DNA of 64,000 bases. It comes from Epiperipatus broadwayi (lineage: Eukaryota > Onychophora > Udeonychophora > Euonychophora > Peripatidae). A program made the translations under genes and the position numbers. The notes under the pieces are model-generated. The model had not been told where the DNA came from, made no database searches, and saw only the letters and a list, made by a program, of their open reading frames with translations. The DNA lies in NCBI GenBank assembly GCA_028023455.1, contig JAQFVV010000152.1:1300001-1364000 (forward strand), in the 5' to 3' direction. Of the stretch, positions 35,991 to 49,753 are shown in pieces. Every line of letters starts with the position of its first letter. Positions within the stretch are counted from its first letter, which is position 1.

Positions 35991-38900
35991 GGCTTTTTTT
36001 TTCAAATCTTTACGCTACAGAAAGCTTTATATGATAGTGAAAAGTTCTTCCTTAATTTTTTGGGACTTTAATTTTAAAAAAAGACATAGGTGGGGTGGCA
36101 GGGAATGTTTGTTTTGATTTTTAATTATCGACTTCTTTTTGGATTTTCTTTTTGAAAATTTTATTATGTTCCCACACAGTTCTTTATTATTATTATTATT
36201 ATTTTTGGTGGGACCTTTTGAATAAGCTCTTAAACACATTTTTTGTGATATAATAAAATATTACCTACTTTAACTGTTAATGAAACTTATCAAATATTAC
36301 CTACCTACTTTATAATCATGTGAAGAACAAAAACAACAACTTTCCTATAAAATAATTTATTGAATCAAAAAGATATAAAGTTTTGGACAAGTTGTGAAGC
36401 AAAACAAGTAAAAAATAGAACAAAACACAACCATTTACTGGAACATAAAAAACAGCAGCCAAAAGTAACATGCAAATAAAATAACAGAGAAGCCTCAAAG
36501 CTGTAATTAACAAGATTTTGAAGCAATTGAACCAACAACTTCCCTTATGAAGACTTACATAGGTATGCTTGCAGGAGTTTCTCTTTCTGAGGAAACACAA
36601 TATTGTGCATCCACTTGTGTGCCAGCTGGCAATTCACTCAGCTTTGACCAATTCAGACAACTTGCAGATGACAGTTCTTGCATGGATTCACATGTAAATG
36701 AGCATTTGCACACGAAATCGAAAAAAACTTCTGTTGAAAAGAAAAACATTTTCAAGTCATGTGCAGTTTAAAAGCATAGGGAAGTGTGTGTGATGACATG
36801 GCAATTCTTAATATTGAATACTAATTCCACTATGCTTTCCAAAAAATTTCCGGTAATGAATTTATGCAGTTTCATCTCTTTCAAATATGGCCACCATCTT
36901 ATCAGACCATAGCAAGAGTTCAAGAGTGCTCACTCAATGGGCATAGCATTTCATTATGTAATCATAGAATACATCATCCTTAGGCAGCCTGTTTTGGTTT
37001 AAAAACACCTCTTGTACTGTCAACCATAAGTTAAGGCTGCTAAAACAATATATTAATGAATGTTTTGTGAAAAAGAGCACCATCAGATGGTAGGATTTAG
37101 TTTTCTTCCTTTTACTGTCTATTTAAGCTATTAAAACTAGATATTTTATATAGCTTCTAGTATATTAAAATTTACTGTTTAAATTAAACTGTAATGATAG
37201 CTAAGTTTAAATCTTTAATGTTAAGTATTATTATTATTTAATCTCTTTGTTTACAAGAAAGAATTTCTATTTAAGTTACTTATTAATATATATATGATTT
37301 TATTTATGCTAATCATGATAAATATTAAGTCAGTAAAAATAAAATTAAGCTATATTAATTATATAAAGATAAAGAGTTAAGTTATTATCATTAAAAGTTA
37401 TTAATTTTCAAGTAAAAAAACTTTAGAGAATATACATGAGTGTGCTTGCATTTTTAAATTTCATTTGCACTTTCTTGTTTATAATTTTTAATATCTTTAA
37501 TTTAAAACAATAAAAACATATTCTGGAAAACTTCTCATTTAAGTAATAAGGTATAAAAATGTTATAAAGAATAATGTAAATTAATATTCTTTTCAAAACA
37601 ATGTAATTTAATTTTATAATATTTTATTTTATTATAATAATTTTAATTTTATAAATAATTGTCTTAGTTAAAATATTTTAATTAGAAAATCTAGACAACA
37701 TGTAAATGGGTTTTTGTTTTTAGCTTTGTTTCTCGGATATCAAGTCAATTTTTAAACTTTAATAGAGGATGTCAAGAGGAAGTGACTTAAAAATGTCAAT
37801 TTCAATCAACAAAATAAATCACATGATTGGGGGTATAAACCACACACAGGAAAAGCTTGCACACACCTGGGAAGGAAAGAAAACTTTCTTATTTTTCTAA
37901 TTAATTGAAGAGTTAATCATTTCTAATAGTTATAAGTTTAATTATTTTTAATCAATTTTACATTGTTGAAGTAATACATCCTTAACTAATTTCTAATCCA
38001 GGTGTTAAAACTTTAAGCTTGGGCTATTGAAAAGTCAGAAATCTACATTATTATTAAAAAAGAAAAAACATTATAGGAAAGTTAAATAGTTATTTTTCTA
38101 TAATTATTGAATTACTTTTATGAAAAATGAACATACTGGGTTTTATTATTCATGCTTATTTTGCCTTTATATTTTCCAAAAGATGGTATCTGTTGAACAA
38201 GTCGGATCTGAGTTCGATCCTAGCTTCATGATATCTAGCCATAAGCCCACTTCAAACCCTAGTACTAACCTTAAATTTCTGATGCAATGGGGCTTTATAT
38301 GGTCAATCCATGCTAGTTTTCTTAAAGAAAAACTATTTTATAAATGTGTATTAAATTTAACTAGTTTCAGGTTTAAATTGATCAATTCTATTAATAAATT
38401 CATGATAGAATTATTCATGAATTTATATATATTATAATTGTGTGGATTGTGCATATATATTTGTAAATATTTAAATATATATAATTGTTCAAAAGTTTCA
38501 TTGTGTCAGGAATGTTTGATTTTATTTTTAAAAAAATTGTTAAAAATTGTTAAGTATTTAAAATGTAAGGATTTCCTAATTAAAATCATTTTCTGATTTT
38601 AAGAATTCATTTTCTAATTAAAAAATGAATACAAGTTAATGAGTTTGAAAGCCTTATTGAAGGAATGTATCTAAAAACAACCAGTAAATTTTGTAACATT
38701 GATAATGAAAGAAGTGCTAGCCCGAAGGCATCAGATACAGTATAAATAGTTCTGAAAAGTTTGGAGAGAAAAAGCCATCTTTGTTGCAGAAAAGTGTCAG
38801 TAAATTCTGTGCTTTTTAAAGTCATGAATTCAAATAGTGTTCCTATCATGGTAAGCGGCTAAATGTCAGTAATCCGGCTACTGTTTTTGAAGTCCCCTAA

Positions 38901-39314
38901 AAATCTTCAATGAAGCTGCTAAATTCTTTCCAGACAAATCATGCTGCCAAAATCAAATAAAATGCTGTTCAAGTAATCGATCAAATGCGTGCCTATGTTT
39001 TACCAACCCGGACGTGTAAACTAAGGAACCAGCCCCGGAAGAAATGGGTAATATATTTCCATAATGAACCGTAACTTTCTGGCCAGTTCCAAACTTTACT
39101 TTACACTCCCTTTAAGAGCTCTTCTCATTTATAAATGTAATACTCTGTGTAAAACCTTTTATTATGTTATTTTAAATTATATAAATTTTCTCAATCTCTA
39201 GTCTTTAAATTTAACTTTCATTTCTTATGATGGCGGTTCATTTACTATATTATATATATATTTATTGTGTGATTTTTTTAATGTCATTTATTTTTAATTA
39301 TATGCCAATAATCC

Positions 39315-39434
39315 TTCGACTCGATGAGCTCCTTTGTTCCATTTGCTTTGTGCAAATAATATAACATTAAGTCTAATAGTAATTCTCGCCCATTAGAACT
39401 AGATTTATATAGTTCTATCAATCATCGAGTCGAA
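39315..39434. repeat. Small inverted repeat with nested hairpin
   Basis: TTCGACTCGATGA (39315-39327) and its exact reverse complement (39422-39434) enclose about 95 bases, inside which TAGAACTA and TAGTTCTA (39394-39401, 39410-39417) form a second hairpin. Origin unknown. Confidence 0.6.
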
Positions 39435-42400
39435 AGAAATTATTAAATGTTTGTTATTTTTATAATTGGCTAATAATAAATTATTAGCTCCATTCCTAAT
39501 CTATGCCCCAGCTATTTTCTCGTATTCACCAATGTGTATTTATTCATATATAATGTTAAAATGTTTTTTGCAAAAGGGTCGATAAAGGAATCAACTAAAT
39601 ACATTCTAATTCAAACTGTTTTTACTATCTGTCAATATTCAGGAAGGGCATGATGTTTGGGGCATAATTACTATAATTTATAAATACTTTAAAATAGTTT
39701 TAGTTAAAAGCTCGTTTGACTTTAATTAATTTGATCAAGTCATCACGTAGAGCATTCTATAATAAATTGGGTTTTATTATTCAAATGGGGATTATCAAGT
39801 CATCATCTTCGAACGTTGCTCATGTAGGGCAATCTTTTCACTCCATAGGCTTGTCAGTGGTAATATTACTGCTGTTTTAATTATAGAGGAAGAAAACAAT
39901 TCCTTCCCTGCTCAAGTTATATTTGGAACACCAAAGGTTCATAGTTATAACTCAGCCTGGCTTTCCCCATGTTCCCTGTCTACTTAAAGGGCAGTAAGAC
40001 TTGTGTTACACAATCTGCCATACTACTTAAACCCTGACCAGCGATTATCTTTCCTTTTCAGTTATAGCTCATAATTCGTCAGCACCGTTGCCTCTCTGTT
40101 CCAGTAAAGCCCGCTCTTACGCTCGTAATTCGTGATGAAGTGATTTCAATTAAAGTCAAACAAATTGTCAGTTATCTCAAATTAAATAAGTTTTCTAATA
40201 AAGGTTAAAGTTATGCCCTAAATATGTATCTTGCTCTTCATGAATGGATTTGCGAATGTGAAAATAAATCTCACATTCTTCTGTATAAAATAAGAATGAT
40301 AATTTCTTTTATAACTGAATACCTTTATCTGCCTTTATTTTCTTGTTGGGGGCATAGACATATAGACTTTCAAATATTGCAAATACTTGTTGGTATATAA
40401 TAGGAACTGCCATTCTTATTATAATTATAAACTCTGTTTAAGGCTAGAGGTGATCAATATAATCATCATTTAAATTTGAACAAAACCATTACTATTATTA
40501 TTAAAATATTTTATTAACACACTTGGTTTCTTAAGTCGTTTATTCAATAATTATTTAATGTTAAGGCTCACTGTCTGTGTTGGCGACCCAAACATATGCA
40601 TATGATTTGATTTAAAATTATCTTTAGTTAATTTATTATTTGATATTAGTGTCAGTTCAGAGGTCTCTAATCCTCACCAACCGTTGAGCTAGTTTCTTGG
40701 CGCATAGCACTGTGCCATCGATTTAGATCATCTATTGATCTGAGCTGGTGAGTTTGGATTTAAATTCAGCTTGTTCAGCTGAGTTTGGATCCAACTTGCA
40801 GTTTAGATGGTGGACGTTTTTGACCAGTACACTATGTCTCTCTCTCTCTTGTAGGTATTTATTTTATTAGACATACATTTTATTAAAGACATAGTAGCTT
40901 TGACTTTTATAGTATTTTTTGTGAGTGATATTTTTCATGTTTTATATTTAGCATAAATATTCTATTTAAGATAGCTCCCATTGTTTCTAATAATGTTGGT
41001 GGTTCATTTCCCTTTTTACATGATCAGAGACAAAAGTCCTTGCATATTTGTTTGATCCCAAATGTATGTGCTCCTTTTGAGTTCATGACATCATTATGTG
41101 CATTGTTTTATGTTTTTTTCCTCTCAGATTTATTATATTATGTATATTTTGTATGGAATCATATGTGGTGTATCACCATGACTTTATTATTTTTGGAAAC
41201 TGATATTGTTATTTGTTTTTGAAGAACATCATTTTTAATACTCTGAGTGTTGATTAGATGTGGTTCTGATGTGTAGGTCTGTCTAGCTATGCTTTTTCAT
41301 AATTTGAAAACACAACACTTATAGTTATTTTATTTAAAAACTAAAAATTGTATTTATTGGCCCAAGTAAGTAATATACATTACTTTTAGCATAGATTTCA
41401 TTGCTGGATTGATAAGACATGCTTAGTATTTAGATGTACTTATTGTTGGGACAATGTCATAATATGATTGTTATTCAAAATGTAGAGCTTTTTGTAATAA
41501 TGTTCACATGTAATAAAAAAGTTTTTATCATTCAGACAAATTCACAACAATCAATGACCATTTAGTTTGGTGATAAATTTATTTATTATCATAAACTGTA
41601 AACTTCTAAAATTTATTTCTCATATAAAATAAAGTTTTATGGCATAGTGTTTGAAAAGATTGTTTTGAAGGTTGTAGATTTCCAAAATTGTTGTTCTTTA
41701 TTTGATTGTCCTTATTATTCAATTAAATATTATATTTTATTGTTAAATTTGTTTATAGCTTTATTATCATCTTAATCACATATAACTTATCCAAAAACCT
41801 TAACATTACATAATCAATGATATAAATTATATTTGATGTTAGTTATTAAGAGTACATGCTCGTAAAATTGAAAATAATAATCACTTTGTTAGAAGGGTCT
41901 TCAGACATTAAAAATGCATCTAACAAATAAAATATTCGTTTATTTTCATAATCTTAAATGATCACTTTAATTCATGTGCAATTATTAAAAGACTACTTTT
42001 GTGATAAAATTATTATTTCCTTATTCATAAGATTATAATTGATTATCTATTATAAATTTAATGCCTAATTATTTATCTTAATGTTATAAAAATATTTGAT
42101 ATGAGTTGTCAATAGGATATCCTGAAAGCCATAAAATGCTTTATCCACTCTTGGTATTCAATTGCTATTCTAGTAGATTACTAATTTATTACAAGTTAAG
42201 AGTTTTTAATGTATTTTATTTTAATTAAAATATTTTCTTTTAAATTTGTTAATATTATTGTAAATTAGGTAGACATTATCTTAGGGATAAAAGTATATCT
42301 CCTCATATTTTCTCTAGAAAAAAAATAAAATAAAAAAGTGAAAATTTTAATATTAAAAATATTTAATAAAGAACCCTGAGATCTTACTATTTTTATCAAG

Positions 42401-42894
42401 AATCAAAAGAAATGGTTTTTGGAAAAGAAATTATTTTGAAAAGTGGCACAAATAAAACTTAAGAAACATTATTATCCTTTATCAAGAGTTTGGAATTATG
42501 GTTCAGATCATTATAATGAAATATTGAGAATAGTGATCATGAGATGTGTTATTGTATTGTAGAGGGGAGGTTATTAAAAATACTATGAGAAATAATATAT
42601 TATAACATAACTACTCTTTGTTATATGCTTTCAATATTAAGAGTATTTGTAGTTTATAAAAGAGAGGTAAGAGTTTTTCTTTTAAAGTTTATTAAATGAT
42701 AATCAGCACATTTACAAGATTTAATTATTATTATTATTACATCTATGGCTTTTTTTATTATAACATATATTATCTATGAGAACCCTGAGATTAACATATA
42801 TTATACTGTTTGAGTCAAATCATGTTATTTGCTGATTGTGATGTAGGTCATCATTTTATTTCCTTAAGGACATAATTCTGACTTTTCCTATCTT

Positions 42895-45800
42895 TAGCTT
42901 TTCTTCTTCACATCACCCCTGCACACTTTCTTATTTCATCCATCCAACTCACATGTGGTCTCTTTCTGGGTCTTTTACAATCTCTTGGAATCCAGTTTAA
43001 AATTTCAATTGTCCATCTATTATCATCTCTTCTAGCAATATGTCCAGCCCAAGTCCACTTCAGTCTTTTAATTTTCTCAATAAGGTCAGTAACATCTGTT
43101 TGTTCTCTTACCCATACATTCCGTTTTTGATCTCTTATTGTTATTCCCAACATGCATCTCTCCATACTTCTTTGAGTGGCCTGAAGTCTCTGTATTGCTC
43201 TTCTATTAAGTGTCCAAGTTGCAGATCTATAAGTAAGAACTGGAAAAACACATTTATTAAAAACCTTCCTTTTCAAACACACAGGCATATTTTCTTTTAG
43301 TATCAAGTTATTTCTACCAAAAGCACCCCAACCAAGTTTAATTCTATGATTAATTTCATCCATTATGTTTCCATTTGTATTAATAATCTGACCATGGTAT
43401 TTGTAACTGCTAACTTCTTCTAACTCATCTTAATCAATCTTTATTTTCATATTTTGAGAAAATCTATTAATAATTACTTTAGTCTTTTTAACATTTATCT
43501 TTAGTCCTACTTTCCTACTTTCATCTGATAACTCCTGCAACATTTCCTGTAGCTCTAAAGCATTATTTGCTAAAACAACTACATCATCTGCAAAATCTAA
43601 ATGACTTAAATAATCTCCATTTACTTTCACTCCTTTAGCTTCCCATTTTAATCCACAAAATACTTCTTGCAGCACTGCTGTAAAAAGTTTTGGAGATATG
43701 GAGTCACCATGTTTTACACCCTTTTCAATGTTGATATTCCTACTATCATTATGTAATCTTATTGCTGCTGTTGAATTTTTATAAATATTATTTAAAATAT
43801 GACAATATCCTGGATCTACACCTTGATGATCCAACGCTTTAATCACTGAAGAAATGTTTATAGAATCAAATGCCTTTTCATAATCTACAAATCCTAAGCA
43901 TAATGGCAACCCATATTCATTTGTCTTTTCTATAACTTCTCTCAATACCTGATATGATTTACTGTACTAAAACCACTTTTAAATCCAGCTTGTTCTCTTG
44001 GTTGGTGGAAATCCAATGTTCTCTGTAGACGAGTTGTAATTATTTTGGTAAAAATTTTATATAAAATTAATAAAAGGCTGATAGGTCTGTAATTTCTAAT
44101 ATCTTCTTTATCACCTTTTTTAAATATTAATATTATTACTGTATTCTTCCAATCATCCACTACATCTCTATCATTTAGACATTTGGTATATAACTTTGCT
44201 AAAAATTTTTCTGTTTCTTCACCTGCTTCTTTTAATATATCAATTATAATTCCATCATTTCCTGGAGCCTTTTCTTTCTTCATACATTTAATTGCATTTC
44301 TCACTTCTTCATTTAAAATTCTGGGCAATTTGGAAGATGTAATAGATATAGGAGGTACTTGATCTTTAGTACTATATAATTCTTGATAAAAATTTTCTAC
44401 CAATTTCATGATGTCATCTCTCTTTTTAGTAATAATTCCATCTTTTTTCCTTATTGCAGATATAAATTTCCTACCAATACTAAAATGTTGTTTTACATTC
44501 TTAAGACTTTTATTTTCTTCTACAGCTTTTCTTGCTAGTTCATAGTTATATTTTCTTATATCATTTTCAACTCTTTTCCGCACCATTTTACAAAATTTGA
44601 GATATTCAATTCTTTTTAGTGCATCATTTTTGTATATTTTCATATTTCTTCTTTTCTTCATAAATTCTCTAGTTTCAGTAGAAATTTTGTTGGTCAATTG
44701 CTGCTTTTTTCTACCAGCTATCTTTGTTGCAGTTTTTAAAAGTGTATCAGTTATTTTCATATTAATTTCATTCAAATCTGAATCATGTTCAAAATCTACT
44801 AATACTTGAAACCAATTTGTAAGTTCTAATTTAAATTCATTAGAATGTTTCTGAAGATTAGAAATATCAACTGTAAATATTGTTTTTCTTAACAATTTTT
44901 GTCTTTCTAGTTTTCATTAACACACATCTTGCACCTTACTAATCGATGATCACTTCCTGTGTTAAATCTATTAAGAACATTACAATCTTGAAATATGTAT
45001 TTCCTGTTAGTCAAAATATAATCCAATTCTGCTGTACCTTCATTTGGATGCTTCCATGTCCATTTCTTTCTAACATTTTTCTCAAAAAAAGAATTCATAA
45101 TATAAAAGTTTTTCTTTTTCTGCAAACTCCACAAGTCTATGTCCTCTCTCATTTCTATTACCATAACCAAAATTACCTACAGCACTTTCATCTTTCATTT
45201 GTTTACCAATTCTAGCATTAAAGTCTCCCATAACAATTTTAAAATGTTGTTTACTCTTATCAAAAGCCTTTTGTACATCCATATAAAAATCTTCTACTAC
45301 TTCATCACTATGAGACCTTGTTGGGGCATAAACCTGAATTATCTGCATTTGGTATCTGCTATTAAGTTGTATCACTAATCTTGCCACTCTGTCTGATACA
45401 CCATCAATTTCCACAATATTGTTCTTCCACTTTTTATTTATAATGAATCCTACTCCACTTGTATTTCCAATATTTGTGCCTTTATAATAAAATATATGTC
45501 CACTTTTTAAATCAATTGTCTCTTCACCTTTTCTTCTAACTTCACAAAGTCCAATAATATCCCATTTAATATAAGAGAGTTCTTCTAATTCTTGCAATCT
45601 TCCTTCACTTGAAAGTGATCTCCAGTTGTAAGTACCTAAATAAAAAGTTGTCATCAAATGGCAGCCTGGGTCCGCAATCAGGAGATTCTTAGCACTCTCC
45701 GCCTTCGGCCACCAACTGCTGCCTTGGTTGGTGACTTTACAGCCTCCTGGGAATAAGGGCCATGCTTTATTTTTGTCTGTCATAATTGTATATATGTATT

Positions 45801-46108
45801 GGAAAAATATTTATCATTTACACAAACATTCATTCTGCCTTATCAGGCACTGAGAAGAAAGACCATGGTGTTTCTTGATCTTAAACTCAGAGGTAAAAAG
45901 CTAATAAACTCACCATGCTGGCTAATGCATGTTGGTGAGCAGCCCATCCATGTTCATATACTATATGAATAAACACATAGTAATAACAGCTGCAACGACA
46001 AGAACGTATGGAGTGGACATTAGGAATTTGCCCTGCTCGGTTCCTTTAAGGCCTCCAAGAGGAATCAAAGGGTCTCCTTTCAGTTAATAGCAAACTCCTT
46101 TCTGCAGC
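42895..46108 (-). mobile_element. RTE-type non-LTR retrotransposon, copy B
   Basis: Same family as copy A, opposite strand. The 5' end (46108) is the same base as in copy A and again abuts a TA repeat. The sequence follows copy A closely to about 42895, then diverges within the last 25 codons; downstream, the complement reaches an AAATGATGA stretch at about 42852 that may be a different, shorter 3' tail. Confidence 0.88.
42908..45783 (-). pseudogene. RTE endonuclease-reverse transcriptase, copy B
   Basis: Endonuclease (45783-44907, with CEVRRK, VYAPTRSH, GDFNARIG and SDHRLV) followed by RT (KAPGNDGI, YRPISLLLILYK, VDYEKAFDSI, GVKHGDSISPKLF, FADD at about 43583-43594) and the RTE tail (WAGHIARRDDNRW). 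Defects relative to copy A: frameshifts near 45100, 44900 and 43945, a TAA near 43428, and TGA in place of the tryptophan codon at 42908. GVKHGDS replaces GVRQGDS in an RT box. Where copy A has its nonsense codon at 13780, copy B has CAA, so the two copies can correct each other. At least five defects make it inactive. Confidence 0.9.
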
Positions 46109-46109
46109 C

Positions 46110-46141
<32 letters not shown>
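46110..46141. repeat. (TA)n(TG)n microsatellite
   Basis: About 25 bp of TA then a few TG units, abutting the 5' end of RTE copy B. Confidence 0.85.
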
Positions 46142-46207
46142 ATGTATTAATGTTTTATTTATTTGTGTTATTATTTTTATGTTTTTATTTTTATTTTTTG
46201 TTTAAGA

Positions 46208-46244
46208 AAACTTGATAATGACTACAAAATGTAGTTGAAACGTT
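46208..46244 (+). ncRNA. Hammerhead-like motif, degraded
   Basis: ACTTGATAATGA, a hairpin of CTAC, loop, GTAG, then TTGAAACG. The layout matches the motifs at 13.1 and 49.8 kb (TTGANAA, hairpin, GAAAC). AATAAA-type signals follow within 20-40 bases. No inverted partner was seen nearby. Cleavage activity is not claimed. Confidence 0.4.
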
Positions 46245-46544
46245 ATTAAAGGAAAAATAAAAGTATAGTTTGAATAAACAAGTTTCAAAAAGAAAAAGGA
46301 AGAATGTATATTTTATATATTTATTGAATTCATAATATGTACAAACTGGAAACCATTTTAAGAAGTTTATTTATTCTAACTTGTGAACATCATTTATTTT
46401 GTAGACTTCTTTTAAAAACAGATTATGGGTTATTTTTTCTTTTCAGCAATCAAAATATGGGACAGTTTAGTACCATAATAAATTTTAAAAAAATTAATTT
46501 GAGATACAATTTTCACAATAACTTCAGTTTTAATAATGTTAAAG

Positions 46545-48945
46545 CAAAATGTGATGTGATGTGATATATTTGGCTTCTCCTTAAATGAAGTCAAGAATAT
46601 CTCAGCAACTATGCCCAGATAAATCTGTTAGCCACTTTATTTTCCATTCCCCACTCTAAGTCTTTCCATATTCTGTCCCATCCCATTTCCACAACATAAT
46701 CTTTGTCAACTCTATGGCCTTTAAATCTAAATCCCCCTTATCTTTTTGCAAACCCAGCATAAAAGCTAATAACTCACTTTCTGTAGAGTCACTTTGTTCA
46801 TACCTATTCTCCCATAACTTCATTATCTGTACCCTTTCTGCTTTCAAGCATTTACATTCAATCAATAGATGCCTAATATTTTCTATACCTTCCTTACATA
46901 ATTTGCATGCTAAATCACCCATAGTTTTCCATTTACATGTATATTCTCTTGTTGCTAAAGATCCCGTTTGAGCTTTAAACAATAAACTACTTTCATTACT
47001 ATTGTCATAAATTAACTCGCTTCCAATATTCCATTTACTTCTATATATATTTAAACTCTTCTTACCCTCAATACTACTTCTCCATCTCTACCAACTCCCT
47101 ATTTTTTATTAATGCTTCTATTCTTTTATCCCATTCCTTACCACTATAACACTCAACAATCCTCCTAACACAATCATCCCATCTTTTATACAAGTATACC
47201 GATATAAATTTTTTATCCAAATCTTTTGCTTACTGCATTACCTTTCTCACCCATTTTATTACCTGCCCTTTACTCATAACCCAATTAAACACTATTTTGG
47301 CTATTCTTTTACTATCCATAAACTGCAACCTACCAAACATTTTCATTTTACTTTTTGCATCTCTCATATAGAAACTTAACCATCCCATTTCTCCTTGAAG
47401 TGCCTCCTTTGCTGTCCACACCTCTGCATCTAATGCGTGTCTTCCTACTTCCCTTTGTACTTTCTCTAAATAATCTAAAATCCTTTTACTGACACACAAT
47501 GCATCATTACCATATGTTAACCCTGCTACTGCAACTCCCTTTCATACAATTCTAGCTACATCATATTTATTGTATAAAAATACTGTTAGTTTCTTTACCA
47601 AACCCTTTCTTTTCCTTGTTTCATTTACCAATTTTTTCTCCCATTCATCCAAGCAATTTTCCTGATCACATAAGATGATTCCCAAATACCTATATCTATC
47701 CACCACACTTAACTTTATATCCCCCAATAAAAAATCTACATCCTCTCTTTCCCCAGTATTAACCATCATTATATTTGATTTTTCTTCACTAAATTTAATC
47801 CCCATCTCTTTACCCACCCTTGCACATGTCCTCAACATAATATCCATATCTTCTCTTCTTTCTGCACATAAAAGGATATCATCCGCAAAAAAAGACCCGA
47901 CAAAATATATACTCCTTTGCCACCTATTAATGGTATCCCTACCCCTCTTCCTAGTCTTTCTATTGCTTTCTCCATTTCACTCAAAAACAACAAAAACAAG
48001 ATAAGTGACATAGGGTATCCTTGCCTTAATCCCACCCCATTTTTAACTTTACCTGATTCTATATCCTCTAATTGGTAAGTATAATAATTATTTTCATATA
48101 ATTTCTTAATAATATTTACTAAAGCTTCATCCATTCACAAATTGTCCAATCTTACCCATAATCTATTTCTATTTACTCTATCATATGCTTTCTCTATATA
48201 TATAAAACTCATATATAACAATCTACCTGAATTCCTACTCATCTCCATAAGTTGTATAACTACAAACAAACTATCTCCTATACGCCTGTCTGACCTAAAA
48301 CCTCCTTGCATTTTTCCCACTACATTATTCTCTTCCATCCATTTTACAACTCTTACAGCTACTATACATGCAAAAACTTTATATAAAACTGATGTTACCG
48401 CTATCGGTCTATAATTATTTAACTTTCTAAGATCTTTACCTATTCCTTTAAAAATAATCTTATTCTTGTATTACTCCAACTACCCAAAAAAACTGTCTTC
48501 TGTGCCATCTTATTAAAACATGATAATAACTTTGCTTTTGCTCTATGCCCTAAATTCATTACCATCTCTGCTGCCCATCCATCTAAACCTCTCGCCTTTC
48601 CACTTTTCAATCTCTTCCCTACCTCATTCAGTTCATTTTTTGTGAACCTAATCCCATTACTAACTGCTTTCATGTTTTATATCACTAATTCCTTCACATC
48701 TAACATCTTTTCTATATCCATTACATATCTATTTAAGATTTTCTCTAGCTCACCTCTAGAGCTACATTCTATTCCCTCATCATCTATTAATACTATCTCT
48801 CTTTCCTCTACATTTCTCCTTTTAATGTGATTCCAAAATTTTTTACTCCCATTTCTTTCACTTTTATTAATATCCTCCAACAATTTACTATTTAACTTCA
48901 TCCTCTCTCTATAATTATCCATTTTAGCTAGCTTCTTCTTTTCTA
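46545..48945 (-). mobile_element. CATCA-tailed LINE, copy on minus strand
   Basis: Longest of the three copies. The 3' end is at 46550-46567, where the complement shows CATCA-type units, preceded by the same UTR (GGAGAAGCC) as the copies at 22.7 and 52.4 kb. The 5' end is around 48945, probably a 5' truncation because no endonuclease is visible. Confidence 0.85.
46656..48922 (-). pseudogene. LINE ORF2 (RT and C-terminal finger), broken
   Basis: Open segments at 48922-48677 (pre-RT region), 48673-48440 (GKARGLDGWAAEM, RT fingers), 48338-48135 (IYIEKAYDRVNR, first catalytic Asp region), 48134-47832 (GLRQGYPMSLILF, then a damaged catalytic box), 47847-47542, 47499-47230 and 46982-46656 (C-terminal C-x2-C-x8-H-x4-C finger). 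Frame changes and stops between them make it a pseudogene. The order RT, long linker, finger is that of a non-LTR ORF2. The clade is not assigned. Confidence 0.85.
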
Positions 48946-49695
48946 AGTACTTTATATATTGATGGAAACTAAAGACATATAAGGAAAAATATATGCTTAA
49001 AAAGTAATGATCATCATTAAAAAAACTAAGAAAAAAATTTCAATGTCCTAAAAAAATTATTACTTTACTCTTTATTCACAAGTTATGACTTATCATAACT
49101 AAGTTTTAAAATTACCTTTTTATTAATAATTTTGTTGTATTCCTCACAAAATTCTAATTCAAAATATCTATAGTACTTCTTATCTGAGAGAATCCCTTAG
49201 CTTCTGAACTTACAAAATAAGAACCATAAGAATTCACCATTTTTTCTTGTACCCCAGAAATTAAAAAATATTAAGGCAACTATATGAAAAAAGATTCTTT
49301 CTTATAAAAGTTACAAAATAAATAATTTCCAGAAGGTTAATATGAATTTCTAATCATAGAAATTGGCTGCTTATCAAATTGAAGTCCACTGCCTTTATCA
49401 GTGATAAAAGGAATCTCCTCTTTTCATTTTATGTTTTTGTGTAAACCAGAGATGCTTGCTATCTTGTTATATTCATTATCCTATAGAGATATAATTTACT
49501 TGCATATAGCTCATTTTCTAGCTATAGACATGAAAATAATGTGATGCAAGATGTGGCAAAAGTACTGACTCCACAACATGAATATCAAGGCATAGGCAAG
49601 AATATGGATTTGATCATGTACAATGATCAAATATTCAGTATAATAATTATTTGTCCACAAAGTTGTTATATACACATACTTAATATAATAATCAG
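48946..49695. other. Non-coding spacer
   Basis: AT-rich sequence between the minus-strand LINE and the large foldback. I see no gene, RNA or repeat in it; the 60-codon frame at 49541-49723 has no recognisable content. Confidence 0.5.
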
Positions 49696-49753
49696 TCTAA
49701 ATAAGATTGAAATAAACAACTAATTATGTTTACAATTATTTTGTTACCAATCT

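Larger units (their letters stand above)
34956..42890. other. Non-coding, AT-rich; no gene supported
   Basis: No recognisable gene. Contents: a T/G-rich imperfect repeat (35228-35990), a small inverted repeat (39315-39434), a PBS-like sequence at 40583-40600 and a B-box-like sequence at 38208. Open frames at 36547-36771 (74 codons, plus) and 36316-36600 and 38607-38849 (minus) have no motif I recognise. The first is somewhat less AT-rich than its surroundings and ends in a lysine-rich tail; I would not annotate it as a gene. Confidence 0.6.

Noticed and set aside
36547-36771. 74-codon open frame as a gene
   Set aside because: No domain, no homologue I recognise, opposite-strand frame equally open.
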